Below, in pieces: positions 21,511 to 36,500 of a DNA stretch of 42,536 nt. The stretch spans positions 1 through 42,536 of the forward strand of contig JAUCBJ010001524.1 of NCBI GenBank assembly GCA_032718475.1, read 5' to 3'. Below the pieces are notes generated by a model. The model saw only the letters and a list, made by a program, of their open reading frames with translations. It was not told the origin of the DNA and made no database searches. Each line of letters opens with the position of its first letter. Position 1 is the first letter of the stretch. The position numbers and the translations under genes were made by a program. This DNA is from Nemertoderma westbladi. Lineage: Eukaryota > Xenacoelomorpha > Nemertodermatida > Nemertodermatidae.

Positions 21511-24500
21511 CTAAATATAATAACCGAATACTGAAGATATCAGTTATTACGAACGCTCGACTGTATTACTTTTGGTGTCTTGTCATCTGTCACTACTTTT
21601 ATACTTTGATATCTTTTGCACAGATCACTGAGTGCAATTCCGTAGAAATCACGTGGACTTCTAGAACAGTTATTTAATCGAATAAATAATATGAATTTAA
21701 TATAAATAAAACAATTAATTATTTAATTGTTTATTGCATGGTAAATAACGTGGAACAGATTTTCCTTATGATTCTTTATTAAGGGGAGGGGAGGATTTAT
21801 TTTTTTGAACTATTGCGATGTGAAATTTAACCCAGATTTAAAGTCTGAAAACGGCTTAGCAGTAGCTCTTTTAGTTTTCGAGTTATGACAATTTTCATAA
21901 ACTGAGAGCGATTGAAAATAATTTTGGTTGCGAAATGTTTAAACTGCAATTGTCTCAGAATATTAATGCAATTTTCCGGACTTTAGCAACTTACTACATC
22001 TACAATTATTTGACAAAATTGTCTTAATAAATTTATCAGTCAGCTTTTTGAAATAATCAGTTATTACAATTTAATACTAATTTATAACTATCTTAAAAAT
22101 AGCACAATTTTGGAGCGCTCCCTAGAGGCACAAACTAATTTTCAGAAAAATTCGTTTGATAGATATGTTACCCCATCTTTGCTCTATCATATAAAAAAAA
22201 CTTCCATGTTACCAGAATCAAAACTGTAAAAACCTCAGGGTTTAAAGCACAACCACATTTGTTGTATTAACTAATATAAAATAGTCAAACGTGTAGAATA
22301 ATAACATCTTAGACACACCTACAATCCAAATTAAAGCCCAAACCATGCACTTTTGACAAGCTGGGAGTGAAGAAACCTCAAGTTGTTCGAAAATGGCGTA
22401 TCGCCCGCCCCACCTGAGCCCCAGATTTGTTCAGACCAGATAGCTTCCACAAGACTAACCCGTAGAGTTTTACTTAGCATTATTAATCAAATGGAAGATG
22501 TTGTTTCTGCATGGGATGCTCGGTTTTACCAGTGGACCACCCAATAGACTACAGATGTTGAGTGAGGGATGGATCGTACGGATACAAAAGTAGTGTTATA
22601 CAATTTATAGACTTTAGTTACCTTGATAATGTTGCTGTTATAATTCATTAGATGATTACAACATAATAATAATTATAGTTTCAAGCTGCGTATAAAATTT
22701 CTCGAACACGCGTACACCGGGACTACGCTCAGACTAATTTGTCAGACAGAACAAAAAGCTTACACTGGACTCGTACTGTCTTATGACTTGCTTCACGGGC
22801 TGCTAGGCCCGTCTCTAGTTTTCTGTGATCATTAAACTATATTATGGTGGGTGATGAAAACAATTTGCAATATTAAAATTGTAAGGTGAAGGAACATTGT
22901 TCAAAAATATTGAAATTCACGTTGCTAATACTAACGATGTTCGCTCCTGTATTGAACTATCGTGCTGCAGCTAATACTAACGATGTTCGCTCCAGAATTG
23001 AACTATCGTGCTGCAGCTAATACTAACGATGTTCGCTCCTGTATTGAACTATCGTGCTGCAGCTAATACTAACGATGTTCGCTCCTGTATTGAACTATCG
23101 TTTTGCAGCTAATACTAACGATGTTCGCTCCTGTATTGAACTATCGTGCTGCAGCTAATACTAACGATGTTCGCTCCTGTATTGAACTATCGTTTTGCAG
23201 CTAATACTAACGTGTTGCTCCTGTATTGAACTATCGTTTTGCAGCTAATACTAACGATGTTCGCTCCAGAATTGAACTATCGTGCTGCAGCTAATAGTAA
23301 CGATGTTCGCTCCTGTATTGAACTATCGTGCTGCAGCTAATATTAACGATGTTCGCTCCTGTATTGAACTATCGTGCTGCAGCTAATACTAACGATGTTC
23401 GCTCCTAATATTAACGATGTTCGCTCCTGTATTGAACTATCGTGCTGCAGCTAATACTAACGATGTTCGCTCCTGAATTGAACTATCGTGCTGCAGCTAA
23501 TACTAACGATGTTCGCTTCTGTATTAAACTTCGTGCTGCAGCTAATACTAACGATGTTCGCTCCTGTATTGAACTATCGTGCTGCAGCTAATACTAACGA
23601 TGTTCGCTCCTGTATTGAACTATCGTGCTGCAGCTAATACTAACGATGTTCGCTCCTGTATTGAACTATCGTGCTGCAGCTAATACTAACGATGTTCGCT
23701 CCTGTATTGGACTATCGTGCTGCAGCTAACACTAACGATGTTCGCTCCTGTATTGAACTATCGTGCTGCAGCTAATACTAACGATGTTCGCTCCGTATTG
23801 AACTATCGTGCTGCAGCTAATATTAACGATGTTCACTCCTGTATTGAACTATCGTGCTGCAGCTAATACTAACAATGTTCGCTCCTGTATTGGACTATCG
23901 TGCTGCAGCTAACACTAACGATGTTCGCTCCTGTATTGAACTATCGTGCTGCAGCTAATACTAACGATGTTCGCTCCTGTATTGGACTATCGTGCTGCAG
24001 CTAACACTAACGATGTTCGCTCCTGTATTGAACTATCGTGCTGCAGCTAATACTAACTAACGATGTTCGCTCATGTATTGAACTATCGTGCTGCAGCTAA
24101 TACTAACGATGTTCACTCCTGTATTGAACTATCGTGCTGCAGCTAATACTAACGATGTCGCTCCTGTATTGAACTATCGTGCTGCTGCTAATACTAACGA
24201 TGTTCGCTCCTGTATTAAACTATCGTGCTGCAGCTAATACTAACGATGTTCGCTCCTGTATTGAACTATCGTGCATTCTCTGCAACGCATCGCTTGAGTG
24301 GAATCCTCTAAAGACAACTTTGTTGATGCGGTAACCAATACCATCGGCCCGGACGCACAGTTGACTAAACGTCGACTAAATTATAAAGGGGGAGATGGGA
24401 ACTCAATTAGAAACATGCGGTGTTTAATAATAATATTGGAGGTGTTCATTAGTCTCCCCTAACTTGACACTTGAACTGAGCCGCCTCCGCTTTGTAGGAT

Positions 24501-27500
24501 ATTCTTTCGCCGTAAGAACCATCCTGTACAGAATTTCACGCGTCACTCCAGGTCCGCGCTAAGCTCCAGGACGGCTTATAATAACGAACTCTTTTTTCCA
24601 AAAAAAAAAAAACGGATTCCGTCCAGTTAAGTGTGGATACGATCCTCGCTTTTATACCGTTTAGCGAGTTTACACAGATGTTTACGGATTTAATGATTTT
24701 ATTATGTTCGACAAAAATAAGGTCTAATTTAGAGTTGCAACAGAGACATGTATTTCTTATCCCGGTGAACCGGAGACCTACCCGGATAATTATTTTGAAA
24801 AATACCGCAGAACAGAACCAGAGATCAGAGACTGTGCATATTTTTGTGCTTACATTTTGAATAGGCCCCTAAAGCACAAACAGGTACATATGGACTGAGA
24901 ATTATTTTTCTATGGTTCAATTACAGTAAATCCAACCCATTTCAACCATTACCCATTGGAAGAAAATAAGCGCACGTACAGTTTGGGGGGCTTAATAAAA
25001 ATTAATTTGGTTATTTGTTTATAAATTCGTTCTTATTTTGTTATTGTTAGTAATATGTTATATTCATTTGTTGTACCGGTACTTTGTTAATTAAAGGCAT
25101 TTATTTTACAATTGTTCAAATCATATACATTTCAATGTACTATAAAATAAACTTAGTCATTAACGAATACAGTGCACAGGTATAGTACTCTACTCGCCCC
25201 ATTTACAATCCTCGTTACGCTCGTTCTCTTCATTTGGTCGTCATATTATCTATCCTATAACAAGTTGAATGGATACCAGCCCTTTCTTTCACTTTTAAAC
25301 ATTATGGGTGCTCAAATTAAGCACCCTTATCCTTAAATAAGAACCCTCTTTAGGTGCTAATTTAACTAAAATTGAAACGCACCCTAAATTATTTAAATAT
25401 AAGATTATGATCGGTACATTTAGTTTGAGTCAGATTTAGAGTTAGATTAAAAATAGTGTAAAAATGAATATATAAATTTGTTGAAGCGGCGTATTAAAAA
25501 TAGTTAATAATTAAATAAATTATTAATTGTAAAAAATTTGTGAAAAATAATCTTCATCTATTTTTAAACAACTATTTCTAATTTGTAAAATCACTGATCT
25601 CTGGGTAAAATGTATGTTTTCAATACCCGGGAACCAGAGACCTATCCGGAGACCAAAAAACCGTCTAGAGAATCCAGAGATCGGTGACAAGTCTCTGTTT
25701 CAACTCTAGTAAATTTGTATTCTCACAATCACAATATATTGGCTACATGGTGCGTAAGTTACGTTCATAATATAAAAATAAACCTTTGGAAATGGTGGAA
25801 ACTGGGTACGAGGTACTTTATACCCTTGTGGTGTGTAAAGTAGCTCTTTGATAATATTGATTTTGCGGCGAAATGGTCGTAAAATATTGTGTCTGCAAAT
25901 AATGTTGTAAATGAAGTCAAACGAAATAGTCTCAAAATCGTGGGACTCGTCCATTCAATCACAGTAAGCATAAAAATCGTGGCACTCGTCCATTCAATCA
26001 CAGTAAGCATACAAATCGTGGCACTCGTCCATTCAATCACAGTAAGCATAAAAATCGTGGCACTCGTCCATTCAATCACAGGAGCATAAAAATCGTGGCA
26101 CTCGTCCATTCAATCACAGTAAGCGTAAAAATCGTGGCACTCGTCCATTCAATCACAGTAAGCATAGAAATCGTGGCACTCGTCTATTCAATCACAGTAA
26201 GCATACAAATCGTGGCACTCGTCTATTCAATCACAGTAAGCATAAAAATCGTGGCACTCGTCTATTCAATCACAGTAAGCATACAGATCGTGGCACAAAT
26301 TGTGGCACTCGTCCATTCAATCACAGTAAGCATAAAAATCGTGGCACTCGTCTATTCAATCACAGTAAGCATACAAATCGTGGCACTCGTCTATTCAATC
26401 ACAGTAAGCATAAAAATCGTGGCACTCGTCTATTCAATCACAGTAAGCATACAGATCGTGGCACAAATTGTGGCACTCGTCCATTCAATCACAGTAAGCA
26501 TACAAATCGTGGCACTCGTCCATTCAATCACAGTAAGCATAAAAATCGTGGCACTCGTCCATTCAATCACAGGAGCATAAAAATCGTGGCACTCGTCCAT
26601 TCAATCACAGTAAGCATACAAATCGTGGCACTCGTCCATTCAATCACAGTAAGCATAAAAATCGTGGCACTCGTCCATTCAATCACAGGAGCATAAAAAT
26701 CGTGGCACTCGTCCATTCAATCACAGTAAGCATAAAAATCGTGGCACTCGTCCATTCAATCACAAGAGCATAAAAATCGTGGCACTCGTCCATTCAATCA
26801 CAGTAAGCATACAAATCGTGGGACTCGTCTATTCAATCACAGTAAGCATAAAAATCGTGGCACTCGTCTATTCAATCACAGTAAGCATACAGATCGTGGC
26901 ACAAATTGTGGCACTCGTCCATTCAATCACAGTAAGCATACAAATCGTGGCACTCGTCCATTCAATCACAGTAAGCATAAAAATCGTGGCACTCGTCAAT
27001 TCAATCACAGTAAGCATAAAAATCGTGGGACTCGTCTATTCAATCACAGTAAACATACAGATCGTGGCACAAATTGTGGCACTCGTCCATTCAATCACAG
27101 TAAGCATACAAATCGTGGCACTCGTCCATTTAATCACAGTAAGCATACAAATCGTGGCACTCGTCCATTCAATCACAGTAAGCATAAAAATCGTGGCACT
27201 CGTCCATTCAATCACAGGAGCATAAAAATCGTGGCACTCGTCCATTCAATCACAGTAAGCATAAAAATCGTGGCACTCGTCTATTCAATCACAGTAAGCA
27301 TACAAATCGTGGCACTCGTCCATTCAATCACAGTAAGCATACAAATCGTGGCACTCGTCCATTCAATCACAGTAAGCATACAGATCGTGGCACAAATTGT
27401 GGCACTCGTCCATTCAATCACAGTAAGCATACAAATCGTGGCACTCGTCCATTCAATCACAGTAAGCATAAAAATCGTGGCACTCGTCAATTCAATCACA

Positions 27501-30500
27501 GTAAGCATAAAAATCGAGGCACTCGTCCATTCAATCACAGTAAGCATACAAATCGTGGCACTCGTCCATTCAATCACAGTAAGCATACAAATCGTGGCAC
27601 TCGTCCATTCAATCACAGTAAGCATACAAATCGTGGCACTCGTCCATTCAATCACAGTAAGCATTCAAATCGTGGCACTCGTCCATTCAATCACAGTAAG
27701 CATACAAATCGTGGCACTCGTCCATTCAATCACAGTAAGCATAGAATTCGTGGCACTCGTCCATTCAATCACAGTAAGCACACAAATCGTGGCACTCGTC
27801 CATTCAATCACAGTAAGCATACAAATCGTGGCACTCGTCCATTCAATCACAGTAAGCATACAAATCGTGGCACTCGTCCATTCAATCACAGTAAGCATTC
27901 AAATCGTGGCACTCGTCCATTCAATCACAGTAAGCATAAAATTCGTGGCACTCGTCTATTCAATCACAGTAAGCATAGAAATCGTGGTACTCGTCCATTC
28001 AATCACAGGAAGCATACAAATCGTGGCACTCGTCCATTCAATCACAGTAAGCATAAAAATCGAGGCACTCGTCCATTCAATCACAGTAAGCATACAAATC
28101 GTGGCACTCGTCCATTCAATCACAGTAAGCATAAAAATCGTGGCACTCGTCCATTCAATCACAGTAAGCATAAAAATCGTGGCACTCGTCCATTCAATCA
28201 CAGTAAGCATACAAATCGTGGCACTCGTCCATTCAATCACAGTAAGCATACAAATCGTGGCACTCGTCCATTCAATCACAGTAAGCATACAAATCGTGGC
28301 ACTCGTCCATTCAATCACAGTAAGCATACAGATCGTGGCACAAATTGTGGCTCTCGTCCATTCAATCACAGTAAGCATACAAATCGTGGCACTCGTCCAT
28401 TCAATCACAGTAAGCATAAAAATCGTGGCACTCGTCAATTCAATCACAGTAAGCATAAAAATCGTGGGACTCGTCTATTCAATCACAGTAAGCATAAAAA
28501 TCGTGGCACTCGTCCATTCAATCGCAGTAAGCATAAAATTCGTGGCACTCGTCCATTAAATCACAGTAAGCATACAAATCGTGGCACTCGTCCATTCAAT
28601 CACAGTAAGCATAAAAATCGTGGCACTCGTCCATTCAATCACAGTAAGCATACAAATCGTGGCACTCGTCCATTCAATCACAGTAAGCATACAAATCGTG
28701 GCACTCGTCCATTCAATCACAGTAAGCATACAGATCGTGGCACAAATTGTGGCACTCGTCCATTCAATCACAGTAAGCATACAAATCGTGGCACTCGTCC
28801 ATTCAATCACAGTAAGCATAAAAATCGTGGCACTCGTCCATTCAATCACAGTAAGCATACAAATCGTGGCACTCGTCCATTCAATCACAGTAAGCATATA
28901 GATCGTGGCACAAATTGTGGCACTCGTCCATTCAATCACAGTAAGCATACAAATCGTGGCACTCGTCCATTCAATCACAGTAAGCATAAAAATCGTGGCA
29001 CTCGTCAATTCAATCACAGTAAGCATAAAAATCGTGGGACTCGTCTATTCAATCACAGTAAGCATAAATATCGTGGCACTCGTCCGTTCAATCACAGCAA
29101 GCATAAAATTCGTGGGACTCGTCCATTCAATCACAGCAAAGCATAAAAATCGTGGCACTCGTCCATTCAATCACAGTAAGCATACAAATCGTGGCACTCG
29201 TCCATTCAATCACAGTAAGCATACAAATCGTGGCACTCGTCCATTCAATCACAGTAAGCATACAAATCGTGGCACTCGTCCGTTCAATCACAGCAAGCAT
29301 AAAATTCGTGGCACTCGTCCATTCAATCACAGTAAGCATACAAATCGTGGCACTCGTCCATTCAATCACAGTAAGCATAAAAATCGTGGCACTCGTCCAT
29401 TCAATCACAGTAAGCATAAATATCGTGGGACTCGTCCATTCAATCACAGTAAGCATACAAATCGTGGCACTCGTCCATTCAATCACAGTAAACATAAAAA
29501 TCGTGGCACTCGTCCATTCACTCACAGTAAACTTAAAAATCGTGGTACTCGTCCATTCAATCACAGTAAGCATACAAATCGTGGCACTCGTCTATTCAAT
29601 CACAGTAAGCATACAAATCGTGGTACTCGTCCATTCAATCACAGTAAGCATACAAATCGTGGCACTCGTCCATTCAATCACAGTAAGCATACAAATCGTG
29701 GCACTCGTCCATTCAATCACACTAAGCATAAAAATCGTGGCACTCGTCTATTCAATCACAGTAAGCATACAAATCGTGGCACTCGTCCATTCAATCACAG
29801 TAAGCATACAAATCGTGGCACTCGTCCATTCAATTACAGTAAGCATAAAAATCGTGGCACTCGTCCATTCAATCACAGTAAGCAAAAAATCGTGGCACTC
29901 GTCCATTCAATCACAGTAAGCATAAAAATAGTGGGACTCGTCCATTCAATCACAGTAAGCATAAAAATCGTGGCACTCGTCCATTCAATCACAGTAAGCA
30001 TACAAATCGTGGCACTCGTCCATTCAATCACAGTAAGCATAAAAATCGTGGGACTCGTCCATTCAATCACAGTAAGCATAAAAATCGTGGCACTCGTCCA
30101 TTCAATCACAGTAAGCATACAAATCGTGGCACTCGTCCATTCAATCACAGTAAGCATACAAATCGTGGCACTCGTCCATTCAATCACAGTAAGCATACAA
30201 ATCGTGGCACTCGTCCATTCAATCACAGTAAGCATACAAATCGTGGCACTCGTCCATTCAATCACAGTAAGCATACAAATCGTGGCACTCGTCCATTCAA
30301 TCACAGTAAGCATACAAATCGTGGCACTCGTCCATTCAATCACAGTAAGCATACAAATCGTGGCACTCGTCCATTCAATCACAGTAAGCATAAAAATCGT
30401 GGCACTCGTCCATTCAATCACAGTAAGCATACAAATCGTGGGACTCGTCCATTCAATCACAGTAAGCATAAAAATCGTGGGACTCGTCCATTCAATCACA

Positions 30501-33500
30501 GTAAGCATAAAAATCGTGGGACTCGTCAATTCAATCACAGCAAGCGTAAAAATCGTGGCACTCGTCCATTCAATCACAGTAAGCATACAAATCGTGGCAC
30601 TCGTCCATTCAATCACAGTAAGCATACAAATCGTGGCACTCGTCCATTCAATCACAGTAAGCATACAAATCGTGGCACTCGTCCATTCAATCACAGTAAG
30701 CATACAAATCGTGGCACTCGTCCATTCAATTACAGTAAGCATAAAAATCGTGGCACTCGTCCATTCAATCACAGTAAGCAAAAAATCGTGGCACTCGTCC
30801 ATTCAATCACAGTAAGCATAAAAATAGTGGGACTCGTCCATTCAATCACAGTAAGCATAAAAATCGTGGCACTCGTCCATTCAATCACAGTAAGCATACA
30901 AATCGTGGCACTCGTCCATTCAATCACAGTAAGCATAAAAATCGTGGAACTCGTCCATTCAATCACAGTAAGCATAAAAATCGTGGCACTCGTCCATTCA
31001 ATCACAGTAAGCATACAAATCGTGGCACTCGTCCATTCAATCACAGTAAGCATACAAATCGTGGCACTCGTCCATTCAATCACAGTAAGCATACAAATCG
31101 TGGCACTCGTCCATTCAATCACAGTAAGCATACAAATCGTGGCACTCGTCCATTCAATCACAGTAAGCATAAAAATCGTGGGACTCGTCCATTCAATCAC
31201 AGTAAGCATAAAAATCGTGGCACTCGTCCATTCAATCACAGTAAGCATACAAATCGTGGCACTCGTCCATTCAATCACAGTAAGCATACAAATCGTGGCA
31301 CTCGTCCATTCAATCACAGTAAGCATACAAATCGTGGCACTCGTCCATTCAATCACAGTAAGCATACAAATCGTGGCACTCGTCCATTCAATCACAGTAA
31401 GCATACAAATCGTGGCACTCGTCCATTCAATCACAGTAAGCATACAAATCGTGGGACTCGTCCATTCAATCACAGTAAGCATAAAAATCGTGGGACTCGT
31501 CCATTCAATCACAGTAAGCATAAAAATCGTGGGACTCGTCCATTCAATCACAGTAAGCATAAAAATCGTGGGACTCGTCCATTCAATCACAGCAAGCGTA
31601 AAAATCGTGGCACTCGTCCATTCAATCACAGTAAGCATACAAATCGTGGCACTCGTCCATTCAATCACAGTAAGCATACAAATCGTGGCACTCGTCCATT
31701 CAATCACAGTAAGCATAAAAATCGTGGCACTCGTCTATTCAATCACAGTAAGCATACAAATCGTGGGACTCGTCCAATCAATCACAGTAAGCATAAAAAT
31801 CGTGGGACTCGTCCATTCAATCACAGTAAGCATAAAAATCGTGGGACTCGTCCATTCAATCACAGCAAGCGTAAAAATCGTGGCACTCGTCCATTCAATC
31901 ACAGTAAGCATACAAATCGTGGCACTCGTCCATTCAATCACAGTAAGCATACAAATCGTGGCGCTCGTCCATTCAATCACAGTAAGCATACAAATCGTGG
32001 CACTCGTCCATTCAATCACAGTAAGCATACAAATCGTGGCACTCGTCCATTCAATCACAGTAAGCATACAAATCGTGGCACTCGTCCATTCAATCACAGT
32101 AAGCATACAAATCGTGGCACTCGTCCATTCAATCACAGTAAGCATACAAATCGTGGCACTCGTCCATTCAATCACAGTAAGCATAAAAATCGTGGCACTC
32201 GTCCATTCAATCACAGTAAGCATACAAATCGTGGCACTCTTCCATTCAATCACAGTAAGCGTAAAAATCGTGGCACTCGTCCATTCAATCACAGTAAGCA
32301 TACAAATCGTGGCACTCGTCCATTCAATCACAGTAAGAATACAAATCGTGGCACTCGTCCATTCAATCACACTAAGCATAAAAATCGTGGCACTCGTCTA
32401 TTCAATCACAGTAAGCATACAAATCGTGGCACTCGTCCATTCAATCACAGTAAGCATACAAATCGTGGCACTCGTCCATTCAATTACAGTAAGCATAAAA
32501 ATCGTGGCACTCGTCCATTCAATCACAGTAAGCCAAAAATCGTGGCACTCGTCCATTCAATCACAGTAAGCATAAAAATAGTGGGACTCGTCCATTCAAT
32601 CACAGTAAGCATAAAAATCGTGGCACTCGTCCATTCAATCACAGTAAGCATACAAATCGTGGCACTCGTCCATTCAATCACAGTAAGCATAAAAATCGTG
32701 GGACTCGTCCATTCAATCAAAGTAAGCATAAAAATCGTGGCACTCGTCCATTCAATCACAGTAAGCATACAAATCGTAGCACTCGTCCATTCAATCACAG
32801 TAAGCATACAAATCGTGGCACTCGTCCATTCAATCACAGTAAGCATACAAATCGTGGCACTCGTCCATTCAATCACAGTAAGCATACAAATCGTGGCACT
32901 CGTCCATTCAATCACAGTAAGCATACAAATCGTGGCACTCGTCCATTCAATCACAGTAAGCATACAAATCGTGGCACTCGTCCATTCAATCACAGTAAGC
33001 ATACAAATCGTGGCACTCGTCCATTCAATCACAGTAAGCATAAAAATCGTGGCACTCGTCCATTCAATCACAGTAAGCATACAAATCGTGGGACTCGTCC
33101 ATTCAATCACAGTAAGCATAAAAATCGTGGGACTCGTCCATTCAATCACAGTAAGCATAAAAATCGTGGGACTCGTCCATTCAATCACAGCAAGCGTAAA
33201 AATCGTGGCACTCGTCCATTCAATCACAGTAAGCATACAAATCGTGGCACTCGTCCATTCAATCACAGTAAGCATACAAATCGTGGCACTCGTCCATTCA
33301 ATCACAGTAAGCATACAAATCGTGGCACTCGTCCATTCAATCACAGTAAGCATACAAATCGTGGCACTCGTCCATTCAATTACAGTAAGCATAAAAATCG
33401 TGGCACTCGTCCATTCAATCACAGTAAGCAAAAAATCGTGGCACTCGTCCATTCAATCACAGTAAGCATAAAAATAGTGGGACTCGTCCATTCAATCACA

Positions 33501-36500
33501 GTAAGCATAAAAATCGTGGCACTCGTCCATTCAATCACAGTAAGCATACAAATCGTGGCACTCGTCCATTCAATCACAGTAAGCATAAAAATCGTGGAAC
33601 TCGTCCATTCAATCACAGTAAGCATAAAAATCGTGGCACTCGTCCATTCAATCACAGTAAGCATACAAATCGTGGCACTCGTCCATTCAATCACAGTAAG
33701 CATACAAATCGTGGCACTCGTCCATTCAATCACAGTAAGCATACAAATCGTGGCACTCGTCCATTCAATCACAGTAAGAATACAAATCGTGGCACTCGTC
33801 CATTCAATCACAGTAAGCATACAAATCGTGGCACTCGTCCATTCAATCACAGTAAGCGTAAAAATCGTGGCACTCGTCCATTCAATCACAGTAAGCATAC
33901 AAATCGTGGCACTCATCCATTCAATCACAGTAAGCATAAAAATCGTGGCACTCGTCCATTCAATCACAGTAAGCATACAAATCGTGGCACTCGTCCATTC
34001 AATCACAGTAAGCATACAAATCGTGGCACTCGTCCATTCAATCACAGTAAGCATACAAATCGTGGCACTCGTCCATTCAATCACAGTAAGCATACAAATC
34101 GTGGCACTCGTCCATTCAATCACAGTAAGCATAAAAATCGTGGAACTCGTCCATTCAATCACAGTAAGCATACAAATCGTGGCACTCATCCATTCAATCA
34201 CAGTAAGCATAAAAATCGTGGCACTCGTCCATTCAATCACAGTAAGCATACAAATCGTGGCACTCGTCCATTCAATCACAGTAAGCATACAAATCGTGGC
34301 ACTCGTCCATTCAATCACAGTAAGCATACAAATCGTGGCACTCGTCCATTCAATCACAGTAAGCATACAAATCGTGGCACTCGTCCATTCAATCACAGTA
34401 AGCATAAAAATCGTGGGACTCGTCCATTCAATCACAGTAAGCATAAAAATCGTGGCACTCGTCCATTCAATCACAGTAAGCATACAAATCGTGGCACTCG
34501 TCCATTCAATCACAGTAAGCATACAAATCGTGGCACTCGTCCATTCAATCACAGTAAGCATACAAATCGTGGCACTCGTCCATTCAATCACAGTAAGCAT
34601 ACAAATCGTGGCACTCGTCCATTCAATCACAGTAAGCATACAAATCGTGGCACTCGTCCATTCAATCACAGTAAGCATAAAAATCGTGGCACTCGTCCAT
34701 TCAATCACAGTAAGCATACAAATCGTGGGACTCGTCCATTCAATCACAGTAAGCATAAAAATCGTGGGACTCGTCCATTCAATCACAGTAAGCATAAAAA
34801 TCGTGGGACTCGTCCATTCAATCACAGCAAGCGTAAAAATCGTGGCACTCGTCCATTCAATCACAGTAAGCATACAAATCGTGGCACTCGTCCATTCAAT
34901 CACAGTAAGCATACAAATCGTGGCACTCGTCCATTCAATCACAGTAAGCATAAAAATCGTGGCACTCGTCTATTCAATCACAGTAAGCATACAAATCGTG
35001 GGACTCGTCCAATCAATCACAGTAAGCATAAAAATCGTGGGACTCGTCCATTCAATCACAGTAAGCATAAAAATCGTGGGACTCGTCCATTCAATCACAG
35101 CAAGCGTAAAAATCGTGGCACTCGTCCATTCAATCACAGTAAGCATACAAATCGTGGCACTCGTCCATTCAATCACAGTAAGCATACAAATCGTGGCACT
35201 CGTCCATTCAATCACAGTAAGCATACAAATCGTGGCACTCGTCCATTCAATCACAGTAAGCATACAAATCGTGGCACTCGTCCATTCAATCACAGTAAGC
35301 ATACAAATCGTGGCACTCGTCCATTCAATCACAGTAAGCATACAAATCGTGGCACTCGTCCATTCAATCACAGTAAGCATACAAATCGTGGCACTCGTCC
35401 ATTCAATCACAGTAAGCATAAAAATCGTGGCACTCGTCCATTCAATCACAGTAAGCATACAAATCGTGGCACTCGTCCATTCAATCACAGTAAGCGTAAA
35501 AATCGTGGCACTCGTCCATTCAATCACAGTAAGCATACAAATAGTGGCACTCGTTCATTCAATCACAGTAAGAATACAAATCGTGGCACTCGTCCATTCA
35601 ATCACACTAAGCATAAAAATCGTGGCACTCGTCTATTCAATCACAGTAAGCATACAAATCGTGGCACTCGTCCATTCAATCACAGTAAGCATACAAATCG
35701 TGGCACTCGTCCATTCATTTACAGTAAGCATAAAAATCGTGGCACTCGTCCATTCAATCACAGTAAGCAAAAAATCGTGGCACTCGTCCATTCAATCACA
35801 GTAAGCATAAAAATAGTGGGACTCGTCCATTCAATCACAGTAAGCATAAAAATCGTGGCACTCGTCCATTCAATCACAGTAAGCATACAAATCGTGGCAC
35901 TCGTCCATTCAATCACAGTAAGCATAAAAATCGTGGGACTCGTCCATTCAATCAAAGTAAGCATAAAAATCGTGGCACTCGTCCATTCAATCACAGTAAG
36001 CATACAAATCGTGGCACTCGTCCATTCAATCACAGTAAGCATACAAATCGTGGGACTCGTCCATTCAATCACAGTAAGCATACAAATCGTGGCACTCGTC
36101 CATTCAATCACAGTAAGCATACAAATCGTGGCACTCGTCCATTCAATCACAGTAAGCATACAAATCGTGGCACTCGTCCATTCAATCACAGTAAGCATAC
36201 AAATCGTGGCACTCGTCCATTCAATCACAGTAAGCATACAAATCGTGGCACTCGTCCATTCAATCACAGTAAGCATAAAAATCGTGGCACTCGTCCATTC
36301 AATCACAGTAAGCATACAAATCGTGGGACTCGTCCATTCAATCACAGTAAGCATAAAAATCGTGGGACTCGTCCATTCAATCACAGTAAGCATAAAAATC
36401 GTGGGACTCGTCCATTCAATCACAGCAAGCGTAAAAATCGTGGCACTCGTCCATTCAATCACAGTAAGCATACAAATCGTGGCACTCGTCCATTCAATCA

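Noticed and set aside
22921-24274. Each 46-bp unit as a separately spliced 29-base mini-exon
   Set aside because: The 17-base gaps between CTGCAG and the previous GTTAGT are shorter than known animal introns. It is kept only as a test within the main finding.
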